Positions 24,684 through 33,563 of a stretch of 64,000 bases of DNA are shown piece by piece. Every line of letters begins with the position of its first letter. Within the stretch, counting starts at the first letter, position 1. The notes below the pieces were generated by a model. That model was not told where the DNA came from, did no database searches, and saw only the letters and a program-made list of their open reading frames with translations. Source of the stretch: Phycisphaeraceae bacterium (GTDB lineage: Bacteria > Planctomycetota > Phycisphaerae > Phycisphaerales > UBA1924); assembly GCA_019636625.1 (NCBI GenBank), contig JAHBXE010000003.1, positions 62,001-126,000 on the forward strand, in the 5' to 3' direction. A program made the position numbers and the translations under genes.

Positions 24684-25421
24684 TTACACGCGATCCCAGG
24701 ACTTGCTCATCGACTCCAACACTTCACGGAGGGCTGATCGTGCTCGGAACAGGCGGCTCTTGACCGTCCCGACCGGCACACCCAGCACTTCCGCGATTTG
24801 CTCGTACTCCAAACCGTTCGAATCCCGCAGAACCAGAATGGCCCGCTGTTCCGGTAAGATCCGGTCCAGCGCCGCCGCCACGAGGCGACGGGTCTCTTCC
24901 CGTTCGACGCTCAACTCGGCGGCGGGTTCCCGACCCTGCTCATCCGGCACCCGTTCCGCACCTGTCCGACCCCTCTCCCCGGACGTACCGGACGAGGCAT
25001 TCCCCCCAGCTTCCAAGCCCGCATCGAGGCTGGCGTGCCGACGCAGCTTCTCGGAACGGAGCTTGGACAGGCAGACGTTCATCGTGACCCGGATCATCCA
25101 AGTCGAAAGCTTCGCCCGGCCGTCGTAGGTCTTGATCCCCTCGATGATCCGGACCATGGCATCCTGGGTCAGGTCCGCGGCCCGCTCGCGGTCCCCCACC
25201 ATCCGCATGCAGACACCAAAGAGGCGATCCTGGTAGGCCGTCAAAAGCCGCGTCCATGCGGATGAATCGCCGCCCTGGATCGCCTTGACGAGCGCGGCAT
25301 CTTCGGCGTCGGTGGTGCCGTTATCGGTGGGTCGGGGCCTGGGTCGCGGGTTGGCCAACGGCAAAGTGTATGGGGAGGGCGCCGGATCAACGCGGGGGGG
25401 TTGGCCGTGAATCCACGGCAC
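24684..25421 (-). CDS. ECF-type RNA polymerase sigma factor (RpoE-like)
   Basis: The product has sigma region 2 (LVKAIQGGDSSAWTRLLTAY through ADLTQDAMVRIIEG and LSTWMIRVTMNVCLSKLR). A Gly/Glu/Arg-rich linker of about 55 residues follows, and then region 4 (ILPEQRAILVLRDSNGLEYE followed by VLGVPVGTVKSRLFRAR). Regions 1.1 and 3 are absent, so it is an ECF factor. The ATG at 25421 lies inside the 3' end of the kinase gene; the first 35 residues are Pro/Arg-rich and not conserved in the family, so a downstream TTG near 25358 is a possible true start. The next gene encodes its probable anti-sigma factor. Confidence 0.85.
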   Translation of the reverse strand: MPWIHGQPPRVDPAPSPYTLPLANPRPRPRPTDNGTTDAEDAALVKAIQGGDSSAWTRLLTAYQDRLFGVCMRMVGDRERAADLTQDAMVRIIEGIKTYDGRAKLSTWMIRVTMNVCLSKLRSEKLRRHASLDAGLEAGGNASSGTSGERGRTGAERVPDEQGREPAAELSVEREETRRLVAAALDRILPEQRAILVLRDSNGLEYEQIAEVLGVPVGTVKSRLFRARSALREVLESMSKSWDRV

Positions 25422-28400
25422 TCAACTTCTCGACCCAATCCTTCGCCCGTCCAACCGTCTCTTCCCCGAGATCCGCCGCCAGTCGCCGGAGCTGCTCCTG
25501 CGCGTTGCCGCGGATGTGGCGGTCGAAGAACGTGGTATCCCAGATGGACACGCCGCGGAACTGGTGGCCGACCAGCACCCGCGTGGATCCCGGGATGAAG
25601 GCGACAGGCATGATCCAGCCGTGGCCGTCGTCCCGGAAGGTGGCCAGGCACACCCGGGAGGCAACATCCCAGAACTTCAGGGAGCCGGCGGCGGTGCAGG
25701 AAAGAAGCATGGTCCCATCCGGTGAGAACGCCAAGTTCCACGGCAACTCCGAGTGCCCCGTAAGGTCGGCCAGGTGCGTGCGCGTCGGGAGATCGAAGAG
25801 GCCGATGGCCCGCTTGCGGTAGCCGACGGCGACCGTCCGCCCGTCGGGGCTGACGTCGAGCGAGAACACATCGGCGTCGCCGATGGGGAGCGGCGGCAGC
25901 AATTCGCCCGTGCGTGCATCCCATACGTTGACGTGTCGTGCGGAAGTGGCCAGAACGACGCCCCCGGAGTCTCCGAATCGGACCCGGTTCAACCGCCCCC
26001 CCTGCCCGGCCAGTTCGTGCAGACGCTCCCCGGTCGCCGCGTTCCACAGGAACACCTTCCCGTCGTCGCCGCTGGAAGCGAGCACGTCTCCCGTCGGGGC
26101 AAATCGCACACAGTTGACGATCCCCCGGTGCCCCCGGAGTTCACGGAACGCCCGCCCCTCGGTTCCCGCCACCGAGCCATCGACGTTCCACACTCGGATC
26201 ACGCCGTCGTTGGCGGCGGCCGCGACGAGGTTCGCGGCCTGACTGATCGACACATCGTACTGGCCCAACTTTCCCGGGCCGGGCAGGTAACGGATGAAGT
26301 CGCCCTCTTTGCTCCAGATCTCAACGCCGCCGCTGCTGGAGACGGTGGCAAGCAGAGAGCCGTCGGCGCTGGGAGCGCCGATGTTGAGTTCGGTGTGGGC
26401 GGGAGCCTGATCGGTCTCGAGCCAGCGGGCGGGGCCATCGCTGGAGAAGTCCCACACCTTGACAAGCGAGTCGCGCGAGATGGAGACAAGCCGATCCCCG
26501 CCGCGGGCAACCTCCATCCGGACAACCGGCTCGCCGTGGTTGCCGAGGTCGCCCACATAGGCCAGGGTCGAGGCATCGTAGAGGGAAATGCCGTACTCCC
26601 CCATGGCGGCGATGAGCGACTCGCCCTTGACGTACGCCACGAACGGCACGACGCCCTGGTCATCGGCAAAGGTGCGGGCCGCGCCAGTCCGCAGGTCCCA
26701 CACGCTGGCCTTCCAGTTCGAACTGCCGCAGGCGAGCCGGCCCCCATCGCTGGAGAACATGAGCGAGGTGACCCATCCGCTCAGGCCCTTCGATTCGCCG
26801 CGGCGCTCGCCGGTGTCCACATCCCACAGCCGCGCGGCTCGGTCGCGCCCACCCGTGGCAACGGCCCGCCCGTCCGGGCTTAGGGCGACGGCCGTGATGC
26901 CGCCGGTGTGGCCGGTGGCGATGCTCCGGACCCTCCGCTGCGCCGGAAGATCCCAGAGGATCAACTCGCCCGCGGCGTTGCCGCTCGCGCCCAGCAACCC
27001 GTCCCGGCTGACCGCGATGACCGTGTCCGCCCCGGCCTCCGCAAGTTCGCCCCGCACCGAAGCTTCGCGGACGTCCCAGATCGTGACGGCGCCGGGACGG
27101 GAGCCCGTGACCATCAGGCCCGAGGGGATCAGCACGCCGCGCTGTGAGGCGGGCGGACCGGCGAACGCGTGCCGACGGACGCTCATCTCCAGATCCCACA
27201 CCTCCGTGCTGCCGTCCCAGCCCGTGATCACGAGTGCCTTGGCGTCGTCGCTGAGGGCCAGGGTCCGCACCACCTGGGGACCGGCTCGAAACGAGGACAG
27301 GCACGGCACGCCGGCGTAATACTCGCGCAGGGCCCAGTGCGAGAGCGCCGAGTCCGGCTTCTGCAGGTGGGCCCGCCACAGCAGCGCCTCGCCCTCCCCC
27401 GCGTCCCCGGACCGGCTCAGCAGCCGGCCCCGCTCGAGGTTGCTCAAGCGCAGTTCCTCGCGCCGCGCCGCTTCGGCGGCGGTCGCCCGATCCGCGGCGT
27501 TCTGGGCCTCGTTCTTGGCCTCGCGCTCCCGACCGGCCAGGACCTTCATGGCCTGGGCCTGCACAATGCTGTACACGGCGAAGGCCGAGACCACCGCAAT
27601 GAACGCCGCGCCCGCCCCCACCGCCCATCGGTACCGGCGCAGCTTCTTCTGGAGCACGTACAGCGCCGAGTCCTGGCGCGCCACGATCGGCTCGCCCGCG
27701 AGGTACCGCCGAATGTCCGCGGCGAGGTGCCGGGCGGTCTGGTACCGGCGGTCGGGGTCCTTCTCGAGCGCTTTGAGCGTGATCGTTTCGATATCGCCCC
27801 GGAGCACGCGGTTGATGCTGCCGGGTCGGGCGGGCTCATCCTCGCGGATGGCGCGAACGGACTCGGCCACCGCGTCGGGCCGGACGCGCACGGGGAGGCG
27901 ACCTGTGAGCGCTTCATAGAGGATCACGCCGATCGAATAGACATCCGACCTCGCATCGACCCGCGAGGGGTCCGCCCCCGCCTGCTCCGGGCTCATGTAC
28001 GCGAGCGTCCCGATCAACTGGCCGACGCTGGTGGCCAGGGTGGTGGTCGCGCCGATGGGCTCGCGTGCCACGCCGAAGTCGAGCACCTTGGGCTGACCGG
28101 ACTCCGACACGAGTATGTTCCCCGGCTTCAGGTCGCGGTGGATCAGGCCCCGGTCGTGCGCGTGCTCCACGGCGTCGCACACCTTGGCCACGACCTCCAG
28201 CCGCTCGCGGACGGACCGGCCCTGCACGTACGTGTTGAGCGTCGGTCCCGGCACGTACTCCATCGCGAGGTACGGCTGCCGGCCGCGCCCGACCTCGGCC
28301 TCGCCCGCCTCGAAGATCTGGACGATGCCCGGATGCTGCAGGCGGCCCATCAGGCCCGCTTCCCGCTGAAAGCGCCGGAGCACGGATGGAGAGGCGATGC

Positions 28401-28764
28401 CCGCGCGGACAACCTTCAGCGCCACATCCCGGCGCGGGTTCTCCTGCTCCGCCAGGTACACCACGCCCATCCCACCCTGGCCCAGCACCCGGCGCACGGT
28501 GTACATCCCGATGCGCGTCCCTTCGGGCAGAACATCCGAGGGGTCGGGCACAAGTTCGGGGCTGATGAGCGGCCCGGCCACCGGGCCCTGTTCCATGAAC
28601 CGCGGGTCGAGATACCCCAGCAGTTCCTCCACCTCGCGCCGCAGCGCCGCATCCCCCGCGCACTCCCGGTCAAGAAACGCGCCCCGCTCGTGCGCCGGCA
28701 GGCGCGACGCCGGCCCCACCAGGCGGGCCGCCGTCGGCGGATTGGTCCCGCCCACGCGCGTCAT
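25387..28764 (-). CDS. Hanks-type Ser/Thr protein kinase with C-terminal WD40 repeats
   Basis: The ATG at 28764 overlaps the upstream sigma-factor stop (ATGA) and gives 1125 residues. The kinase domain (about residues 85-355) has the Gly loop VLGQGGMGVVYLAEQ, the lysine in DVALKVV, the catalytic loop LIHRDLKPGN, DFGVA, and the activation-segment end YMSPEQAG. A membrane helix near residue 395 and a coiled coil follow, and then about 14 WD40 blades (repeated VWDLETG/IWDVREA-type ends) form one or two propellers outside the cytoplasm. It is coupled to an ECF sigma gene, a pairing typical of planctomycete signalling modules. It probably phosphorylates or controls that sigma factor; the propeller probably senses or scaffolds. 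Confidence 0.9.
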   Translation of the reverse strand: MTRVGGTNPPTAARLVGPASRLPAHERGAFLDRECAGDAALRREVEELLGYLDPRFMEQGPVAGPLISPELVPDPSDVLPEGTRIGMYTVRRVLGQGGMGVVYLAEQENPRRDVALKVVRAGIASPSVLRRFQREAGLMGRLQHPGIVQIFEAGEAEVGRGRQPYLAMEYVPGPTLNTYVQGRSVRERLEVVAKVCDAVEHAHDRGLIHRDLKPGNILVSESGQPKVLDFGVAREPIGATTTLATSVGQLIGTLAYMSPEQAGADPSRVDARSDVYSIGVILYEALTGRLPVRVRPDAVAESVRAIREDEPARPGSINRVLRGDIETITLKALEKDPDRRYQTARHLAADIRRYLAGEPIVARQDSALYVLQKKLRRYRWAVGAGAAFIAVVSAFAVYSIVQAQAMKVLAGREREAKNEAQNAADRATAAEAARREELRLSNLERGRLLSRSGDAGEGEALLWRAHLQKPDSALSHWALREYYAGVPCLSSFRAGPQVVRTLALSDDAKALVITGWDGSTEVWDLEMSVRRHAFAGPPASQRGVLIPSGLMVTGSRPGAVTIWDVREASVRGELAEAGADTVIAVSRDGLLGASGNAAGELILWDLPAQRRVRSIATGHTGGITAVALSPDGRAVATGGRDRAARLWDVDTGERRGESKGLSGWVTSLMFSSDGGRLACGSSNWKASVWDLRTGAARTFADDQGVVPFVAYVKGESLIAAMGEYGISLYDASTLAYVGDLGNHGEPVVRMEVARGGDRLVSISRDSLVKVWDFSSDGPARWLETDQAPAHTELNIGAPSADGSLLATVSSSGGVEIWSKEGDFIRYLPGPGKLGQYDVSISQAANLVAAAANDGVIRVWNVDGSVAGTEGRAFRELRGHRGIVNCVRFAPTGDVLASSGDDGKVFLWNAATGERLHELAGQGGRLNRVRFGDSGGVVLATSARHVNVWDARTGELLPPLPIGDADVFSLDVSPDGRTVAVGYRKRAIGLFDLPTRTHLADLTGHSELPWNLAFSPDGTMLLSCTAAGSLKFWDVASRVCLATFRDDGHGWIMPVAFIPGSTRVLVGHQFRGVSIWDTTFFDRHIRGNAQEQLRRLAADLGEETVGRAKDWVEKLSAVDSRPTPPR

Positions 28765-29336
28765 GCGGACTGCTCCATCGCCCGACGCAGCCACGCCCGG
28801 GCGTACGCCCAGTCGTCCTTCACCGTCGTCACCCCGACCCCGAGCGCCGCCGCCGTGTCCTCGATGCTCAGGCCCGCGAAGTACCGGAGCATCACGACAC
28901 GCCCGGCCTCCGCGTTGTGCGCCTCAAGCCGCGACAGCGCCTCATCGAGCGCCACCAGGTCGATCTCTTCCCCATCCGGCTCGGGCAGGTCATCCGTCAG
29001 TTCCTCTCGACGCGACCCTCCACCGTGCCGGACCCGTCCCTTCCGCCTCGCCCGCTCCACGAGGATGCGACGCATGGCCAGGGCCGCGGCACCGAAGAAG
29101 TGCGCCCGGCTGTTCCAGACGGGCGTGGCGTCGTTGCCGATCAGGCGCAGGTACGCCTCGTGGACCAGCGCCGTCGGCTGGAGCGTGTGCCCAGCGGGCT
29201 CGCGCTGCATCTGGCTGGCCGCCAGGCGTCGCAACTCGTCGTACACCAGGGGGAGCAACTCTTCCGAGGCGCTACCCCGGCCGGCCGCCGCGGCGTCGAG
29301 AAGCTGGGTTATCGGCCTTTGGGCGGGCTCGGCCAT
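28761..29336 (-). CDS. ECF sigma factor of the kinase-associated type
   Basis: From the ATG at 29336 the product is 191 residues. It has region 2 (LVYDELRRLAASQMQREPAG followed by TALVHEAYLRLIGND) and region 4 (VMLRYFAGLSIEDTAAALGV, then TTVKDDWAYARAWL), the typical sequence of sigma factors encoded next to Hanks kinases in planctomycetes. The upstream open frame carries no family sequence. Its stop overlaps the kinase start by 4 bases. A promoter with a -10 box 7 nt from the start codon suggests a leaderless mRNA. Confidence 0.88.
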   Translation of the reverse strand: MAEPAQRPITQLLDAAAAGRGSASEELLPLVYDELRRLAASQMQREPAGHTLQPTALVHEAYLRLIGNDATPVWNSRAHFFGAAALAMRRILVERARRKGRVRHGGGSRREELTDDLPEPDGEEIDLVALDEALSRLEAHNAEAGRVVMLRYFAGLSIEDTAAALGVGVTTVKDDWAYARAWLRRAMEQSA

Positions 29337-29343
29337 AAACGCG

Positions 29344-29372
29344 ATTGTGCCACACAAGTCCATCGGAGACAA
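29344..29372 (-). promoter_or_regulatory. Candidate leaderless promoter of the sigma factor-kinase operon
   Basis: On the reverse strand TTGTCT (29372-29367) and CACAAT (29349-29344) are 17 nt apart. CACAAT is followed by 7 nt and the ATG at 29336. No ribosome-binding site fits in that space, so transcription probably starts at or next to the start codon. Confidence 0.45.
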
Positions 29373-29488
29373 GACCCTGCGATGCGGAAACGCTCGGGAG
29401 AGAGGCGAGAGCCCGGAATTCCGCGCCCTCGGAACGCCGCGCCGTCGCACGGGGAGGGTGGAGCGGTTGCTCCCATGGAGTTTGCAGC

Positions 29489-31738
29489 ATGAAGACCCGT
29501 CCCGCCCGTTCATTGGCCGCCCTTGCCGGCACGCTCGTGCCCGGCGTGCTCGCCCACGCCCAGATCGACCGGATCATCGATACGGAAACGGGGTGGGCTT
29601 ACCTGTACGGGGCGACCTCCACGACGATCAACAGCCAGATCAGCGCCGGCATGAGGCCCTTCTGCTTCGAACGCATCGCCAGCGGGCAGTACGACACGGT
29701 GCTCGTCAGCAACAGCGGGTCGTACGCCATGCCCGGGGCCCAGGTGCTCTACGGGGCAACGCCGGCCTCGGTGACAACGTGGCTGAGCAACAACAACCTC
29801 CGCCTGCTGGAGCTGGAAACGTACGACTCGAGCGGGAGCACATTCATGACGGCGGTGGGCGTGCCCAACAGCGGGGCAACGGCGGCGCCGGGCTGGGGCT
29901 GGGTGTACAACGTCACGTGGGCGCAGATCGTCTCGTGGCTCAACGCCAACCCCACGTTGCGTCTGATCGACCTGGACGCGTACCGCATCGGCGGGACCCT
30001 GATGTACAGCGCCGTCGCGGTCCCCAACACGGGGGCCAACTTCCAGTCCGGGTGGTGGTACGGGACCAACATGACCGCGCAGGATGTGACCGATGCGCTC
30101 ACGAACAACTCGGCCCGGCTCATCTCCATCGAAGTTGAGCAGGTCGGCACGCTTCTGAACCCCAACCTCCGCTTCGCCTGCGTCATGGTCTCGCAGAACC
30201 CCGGCGGCGGGTGGTGGCATCACGCGGCGACGGCGGAGCAGGTCGCGGCGATGCTCGACGCAAACTCCGCCCGCCTCTCGTGCCTGAAGCGGTACACCAA
30301 TGTCGGGGGCCAGACGCGCTACGCCGTCGCGATGATCGACAACGGCAACGCGCAGACCCGCCGCATGCGCAGCTACCTGTGGAACGCCAACTCCGGAGGG
30401 TCAACGGGGTTCATGCTCAAGCAGGTGGGCGGCCCGGTGCTGGCGGCGAACAACGTGAACTTTCAGTGGGAGCCGTGCAGCACCGTCAAGCTGCTGCACG
30501 CCATTCATGCCATCGAGAAGTGCTCGAACAACCAGGACAACCTCGGCAACAACGTGTTGTACAAGAACTTGTGCGCTTCGTGCCCGTTCACATGGACGTG
30601 CATCGACCAGTACCGCACGCTCACGACCTCGCTGACCAACCTCCTCCAGCCCTCGGACAACTACGCCCTCATCGCCCTCGAGCGGCGCTTCGGGTACCAG
30701 GCACTCAGCGACTGGGCGATCGACAACGGCTTCCCGAACATCCAGATCAACCGCCTGAACTGCGACTGCGGCGTGGTCCTCAACACCGCGACGTGCGCCG
30801 ACTTCGCCGTCATGCTCGAGAAGGCCCACGACGGGACCTTCTTCGATTCAACGTGGGAGGGCGTGCTCCATGATCACATGAACAACCTGAGCACGCTCGG
30901 CTACAACAGCTACTCAACCCTCAGTTCAATCATCAACGCCGAATCGGCGTCCACCAACCTTACGGCTTCCGAAGTCAGCGCCTTCCGCGCCGCGGTGGAG
31001 TTCGTCAACAAGGGCGGCAGCTACTCGTGCTCCTCCGGCCTCCGCTGGCGCACCGAGGGGGGCTGGGCCAAGATCCCCTTCAAGGTCAACTCCGGCCCGT
31101 TTGGATGGTTGACCCTGCCCCGGGAGTACACCTTCACGCTCTTCGCGCACAACGCCACCAACGAGGCCGGCGCGGCCATGGTTCACCCCGGCAAGGAAGA
31201 GATCCTCCGCGAGCAGATCCGCGAAGCGCTCCAGTCCTGGGATGCGGCGTGCAGCACGCCCGGGTTCCTCTCCCAGCCCAGCCCCCAGCTCGTCGTCACC
31301 GGCGGGACCGCCCAGTTCTCGTGCGTCGCCCTCCCCAACCCCGCGACCGTCACCTTCCAGTGGTACCGCGGCCAACTCCCGCTCAGCAACGGCCCCACCG
31401 GCAATGGCTCGACCATCTCCGGCGCGACCAACGCCACCCTCACCATCAGCAACGCCCAGCCGGGCGACGCCGCGAGCTATTCCGTCCGCCTGACGACGGC
31501 CTGTGGGACCGCCACCTCCAACTCCGTTTCCTTGACGGTCACATCCGGGTCGTGCTACGCCAACTGCGACGGCTCCACCGGGTCCCCGATCTTGACGGCC
31601 AACGACTTCCAGTGTTTCCTCAACAAGTACGCCGCGAACAACACCTACGCCAACTGCGACGGCTCCACGGGGACCCCGCTCCTGACGGCCAACGACTTCC
31701 AGTGCTTCCTGAACAAGTACGCCGCGGGGTGCTCGTAA
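29489..31738 (+). CDS. Secreted polyglycine hydrolase-like serine hydrolase with Ig-like and dockerin-like domains
   Basis: This 749-residue protein has a signal peptide (ends ...GVLAHA). Residues ~30-300 hold about five ~50-residue repeats (TGWAYLYGATSTTINSQISA, later copies with similar W/Y, RLISIE and Y.VAM positions), as in the bacterial tandem repeat domain of polyglycine hydrolases. A beta-lactamase/class A-type domain follows, with CSTVKLLHAIHA (Ser-x-x-Lys) and PSDNYALIALERR (SDN motif). Next is an Ig-like domain (SQPSPQLVVTGGTAQFSC onwards). The C-terminus has two copies of YANCDGSTG(S/T)P(I/L)LTANDFQCFLNKYAA, a dockerin-like GC-type tail. It is probably an exported, surface-anchored serine hydrolase acting on protein or peptidoglycan; the substrate is not known. 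Confidence 0.8.
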   Translation: MKTRPARSLAALAGTLVPGVLAHAQIDRIIDTETGWAYLYGATSTTINSQISAGMRPFCFERIASGQYDTVLVSNSGSYAMPGAQVLYGATPASVTTWLSNNNLRLLELETYDSSGSTFMTAVGVPNSGATAAPGWGWVYNVTWAQIVSWLNANPTLRLIDLDAYRIGGTLMYSAVAVPNTGANFQSGWWYGTNMTAQDVTDALTNNSARLISIEVEQVGTLLNPNLRFACVMVSQNPGGGWWHHAATAEQVAAMLDANSARLSCLKRYTNVGGQTRYAVAMIDNGNAQTRRMRSYLWNANSGGSTGFMLKQVGGPVLAANNVNFQWEPCSTVKLLHAIHAIEKCSNNQDNLGNNVLYKNLCASCPFTWTCIDQYRTLTTSLTNLLQPSDNYALIALERRFGYQALSDWAIDNGFPNIQINRLNCDCGVVLNTATCADFAVMLEKAHDGTFFDSTWEGVLHDHMNNLSTLGYNSYSTLSSIINAESASTNLTASEVSAFRAAVEFVNKGGSYSCSSGLRWRTEGGWAKIPFKVNSGPFGWLTLPREYTFTLFAHNATNEAGAAMVHPGKEEILREQIREALQSWDAACSTPGFLSQPSPQLVVTGGTAQFSCVALPNPATVTFQWYRGQLPLSNGPTGNGSTISGATNATLTISNAQPGDAASYSVRLTTACGTATSNSVSLTVTSGSCYANCDGSTGSPILTANDFQCFLNKYAANNTYANCDGSTGTPLLTANDFQCFLNKYAAGCS

Positions 31739-31831
31739 CGATCCACGAGAGGGACCGGGAGGAGAGAGGAGGAGGGGGCCCTCCGGCCCGAAAAGCACGA
31801 AGATTGGCTTTCGGCGGAACCCCGCCGCGGC

Positions 31832-31837
31832 TAATCT
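31832..31837 (+). promoter_or_regulatory. Candidate -10 box of purB, leaderless spacing
   Basis: TAATCT lies exactly 6 nt before the purB ATG at 31844, so the transcript should begin at or within a base or two of the start codon. No convincing -35 box is present at 17 nt, which weakens the call. The arrangement matches the leuS leader and the FAD oxidase gene. Confidence 0.35.
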
Positions 31838-31843
31838 ATCCGC

Positions 31844-33322
31844 ATGGGTACCACGCACCCCGCGACCCACCACGACGACTCGTTCGACACCTTCATCAGC
31901 CCGCTCTCCCAGCGCAACGCCTCAAAGGAGATGCTGACGCTGTGGTCGCCGCGCCACCGGTTCACACTCTGGCGCAAGGTCTGGCTCGCGGCGGCGGAGG
32001 CCCAGATGGATGCGGGCCTCCCGATCTCGCGCGAGCAGGTCGAGGCCATCCGCAAACACATCGAGATCACGGACGATGACATCCGGCGCGCGTTCGAGCA
32101 TGAGAAGCGTCTCCGGCACGATGTCATGGCGCACGTGCACGCGCTGGCCGACGTCGCGCCCATCGCCAAGCCGATCCTGCACCTGGGCATGACCAGCCAG
32201 GACGTCGTCTGCAACGCCGACCTGCTGCAGCTCCGCGAGGCGCTGACGATTGTCGAGTTGAAGCTGGCGCGAACGATCGACGCGCTCGGAACATTCGCCG
32301 CGAAGTGGAAGAACCTCCCCGCGCTCGGGCACACGCACTTCCAGCCGGCCCAACCGACAACCGTGGGCCGCCGGGCCTCGCAGTGGGGCTACGACCTGTA
32401 CCTCTGCCTCGTTCGCATCGAGCACGACCTGCACAGCCTGAAGCTGCGCGGCCTCAAGGGAGCCACCGGCACGCAGGCGTCGTTCCTCCACTTGACGGAC
32501 AACAGGCCGACGCAGGTGGACGAGATCGAAACCGCTTTCGTGCGCCGGCTCGGCTGGGTGGCCAACCAGGTCCACGACATGACCTCGCAGACCTACCCCC
32601 GCGTCGTCGATGCGTGGATTCTCTCCGACCTTGCCGCGACCGCCTCGGTCATCCACAAGGTCTGCAACGACATCCGTCTCCTCTCGGGCCGCAAGGAACT
32701 CGACGAGCCCTGGGGCGAGGCGCAGATCGGGTCCTCCGCGATGCCGTACAAGCAGAACCCGATGCGCTGCGAGCGAGCGACGGGCCTGTGCCGGTTCGTG
32801 ATGAGCCTGGCCCAGGACGGGCTCGACACCGCCAGCACCCAATGGCTCGAACGCACGCTGGACGACTCCTCCAACCGCCGGCTCGTGCTCCCCGAAGCCT
32901 TCCTCGCCCTGGACGGCGCCCTCGACCTGCTCCACTCCGTCGCCTCGGGCATGGTCGTTCACGAGATGACCGTGCGTTCCAACCTCATGGCCGAACTGCC
33001 GTTCATGGCCCTCGAGAACATCATGATGGCCGCCGTCAAGAAGGGACGCGACCGGCAGGAAGTGCACGAGGCCCTCCGCAAGCACGCCCTCGCGGCGGGG
33101 CGGCGGGTCAAGGAACTGGGCCAATCCAACGACCTGATGGACCGCCTCCGCAGCGAACCCCAACTGGTCGGGCTGGATCTCGACCACTTCCTCGACCCGG
33201 CGGCGTACATCGGCCGGGCCCGGGAACAGGTGGACCACTTTGTCAACGGCATCGTGGCCTCCCTCCAGCGGGCCTACGCGACCCGATGGACGGTGCTTTC
33301 CTCGAGCGAACCGCGGGTCTGA
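31844..33322 (+). CDS. purB: Adenylosuccinate lyase
   Basis: This 492-residue fumarase/aspartase-superfamily enzyme has the signature GSSAMPYKQNPMRCE (the catalytic Ser loop), the His-bearing LGHTHFQPAQPTTVG and the TSQDVVCNADL loop. The N-terminal FDTFISPLSQRNASKEM and length match the PurB family of eukaryotic/bacterial long type. It cleaves SAICAR and adenylosuccinate to release fumarate in purine synthesis. The gene stands alone; it is followed by a 240-nt gap. Confidence 0.95.
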   Translation: MGTTHPATHHDDSFDTFISPLSQRNASKEMLTLWSPRHRFTLWRKVWLAAAEAQMDAGLPISREQVEAIRKHIEITDDDIRRAFEHEKRLRHDVMAHVHALADVAPIAKPILHLGMTSQDVVCNADLLQLREALTIVELKLARTIDALGTFAAKWKNLPALGHTHFQPAQPTTVGRRASQWGYDLYLCLVRIEHDLHSLKLRGLKGATGTQASFLHLTDNRPTQVDEIETAFVRRLGWVANQVHDMTSQTYPRVVDAWILSDLAATASVIHKVCNDIRLLSGRKELDEPWGEAQIGSSAMPYKQNPMRCERATGLCRFVMSLAQDGLDTASTQWLERTLDDSSNRRLVLPEAFLALDGALDLLHSVASGMVVHEMTVRSNLMAELPFMALENIMMAAVKKGRDRQEVHEALRKHALAAGRRVKELGQSNDLMDRLRSEPQLVGLDLDHFLDPAAYIGRAREQVDHFVNGIVASLQRAYATRWTVLSSSEPRV

Positions 33323-33402
33323 CGGCCCGGATCCAAAGCCCCCCAAATGGTGCAGGGCTGGCTTGACGGGAGGGCAAGAATCGAGGACACTACCGCCGCA
33401 TC

Positions 33403-33441
33403 CCCAGCCGGCGCCTGGGCGTATGGACACTGCCGGCTGGG
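33403..33441 (+). other. Inverted repeat downstream of purB
   Basis: CCCAGCCGGC (33403-33412) is the perfect reverse complement of GCCGGCTGGG (33432-33441), with a 19-nt loop. No T-run follows, so it is not a canonical intrinsic terminator. It sits in the 240-nt gap between purB and the next gene and could end purB transcription with a factor or stabilise its mRNA. Confidence 0.35.
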
Positions 33442-33563
33442 CCCTTCGGCACGCGAAGGAAACAGAGTCCGAACACTGGCCCGGATGCCCCGCCCCGGCC
33501 TAACGTCGGTTCCCTTTTTTCGCCCACCGGGCATGAAGCCCGGCGGCGTACCGGAGCGTTCTC

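Noticed and set aside
27169-30138. Very long plus-strand frame opposite the kinase gene
   Set aside because: It is an artefact of G+C-rich codon bias on the opposite strand, and it overlaps the genes for the kinase, the sigma factor and the start of the secreted hydrolase.
33527-33543. Small hairpin CCGGGC-ATGAA-GCCCGG before the coiled-coil gene as a terminator
   Set aside because: The T-run lies before, not after, the stem on the plus strand. Pairing is short and could be chance in G+C-rich sequence.
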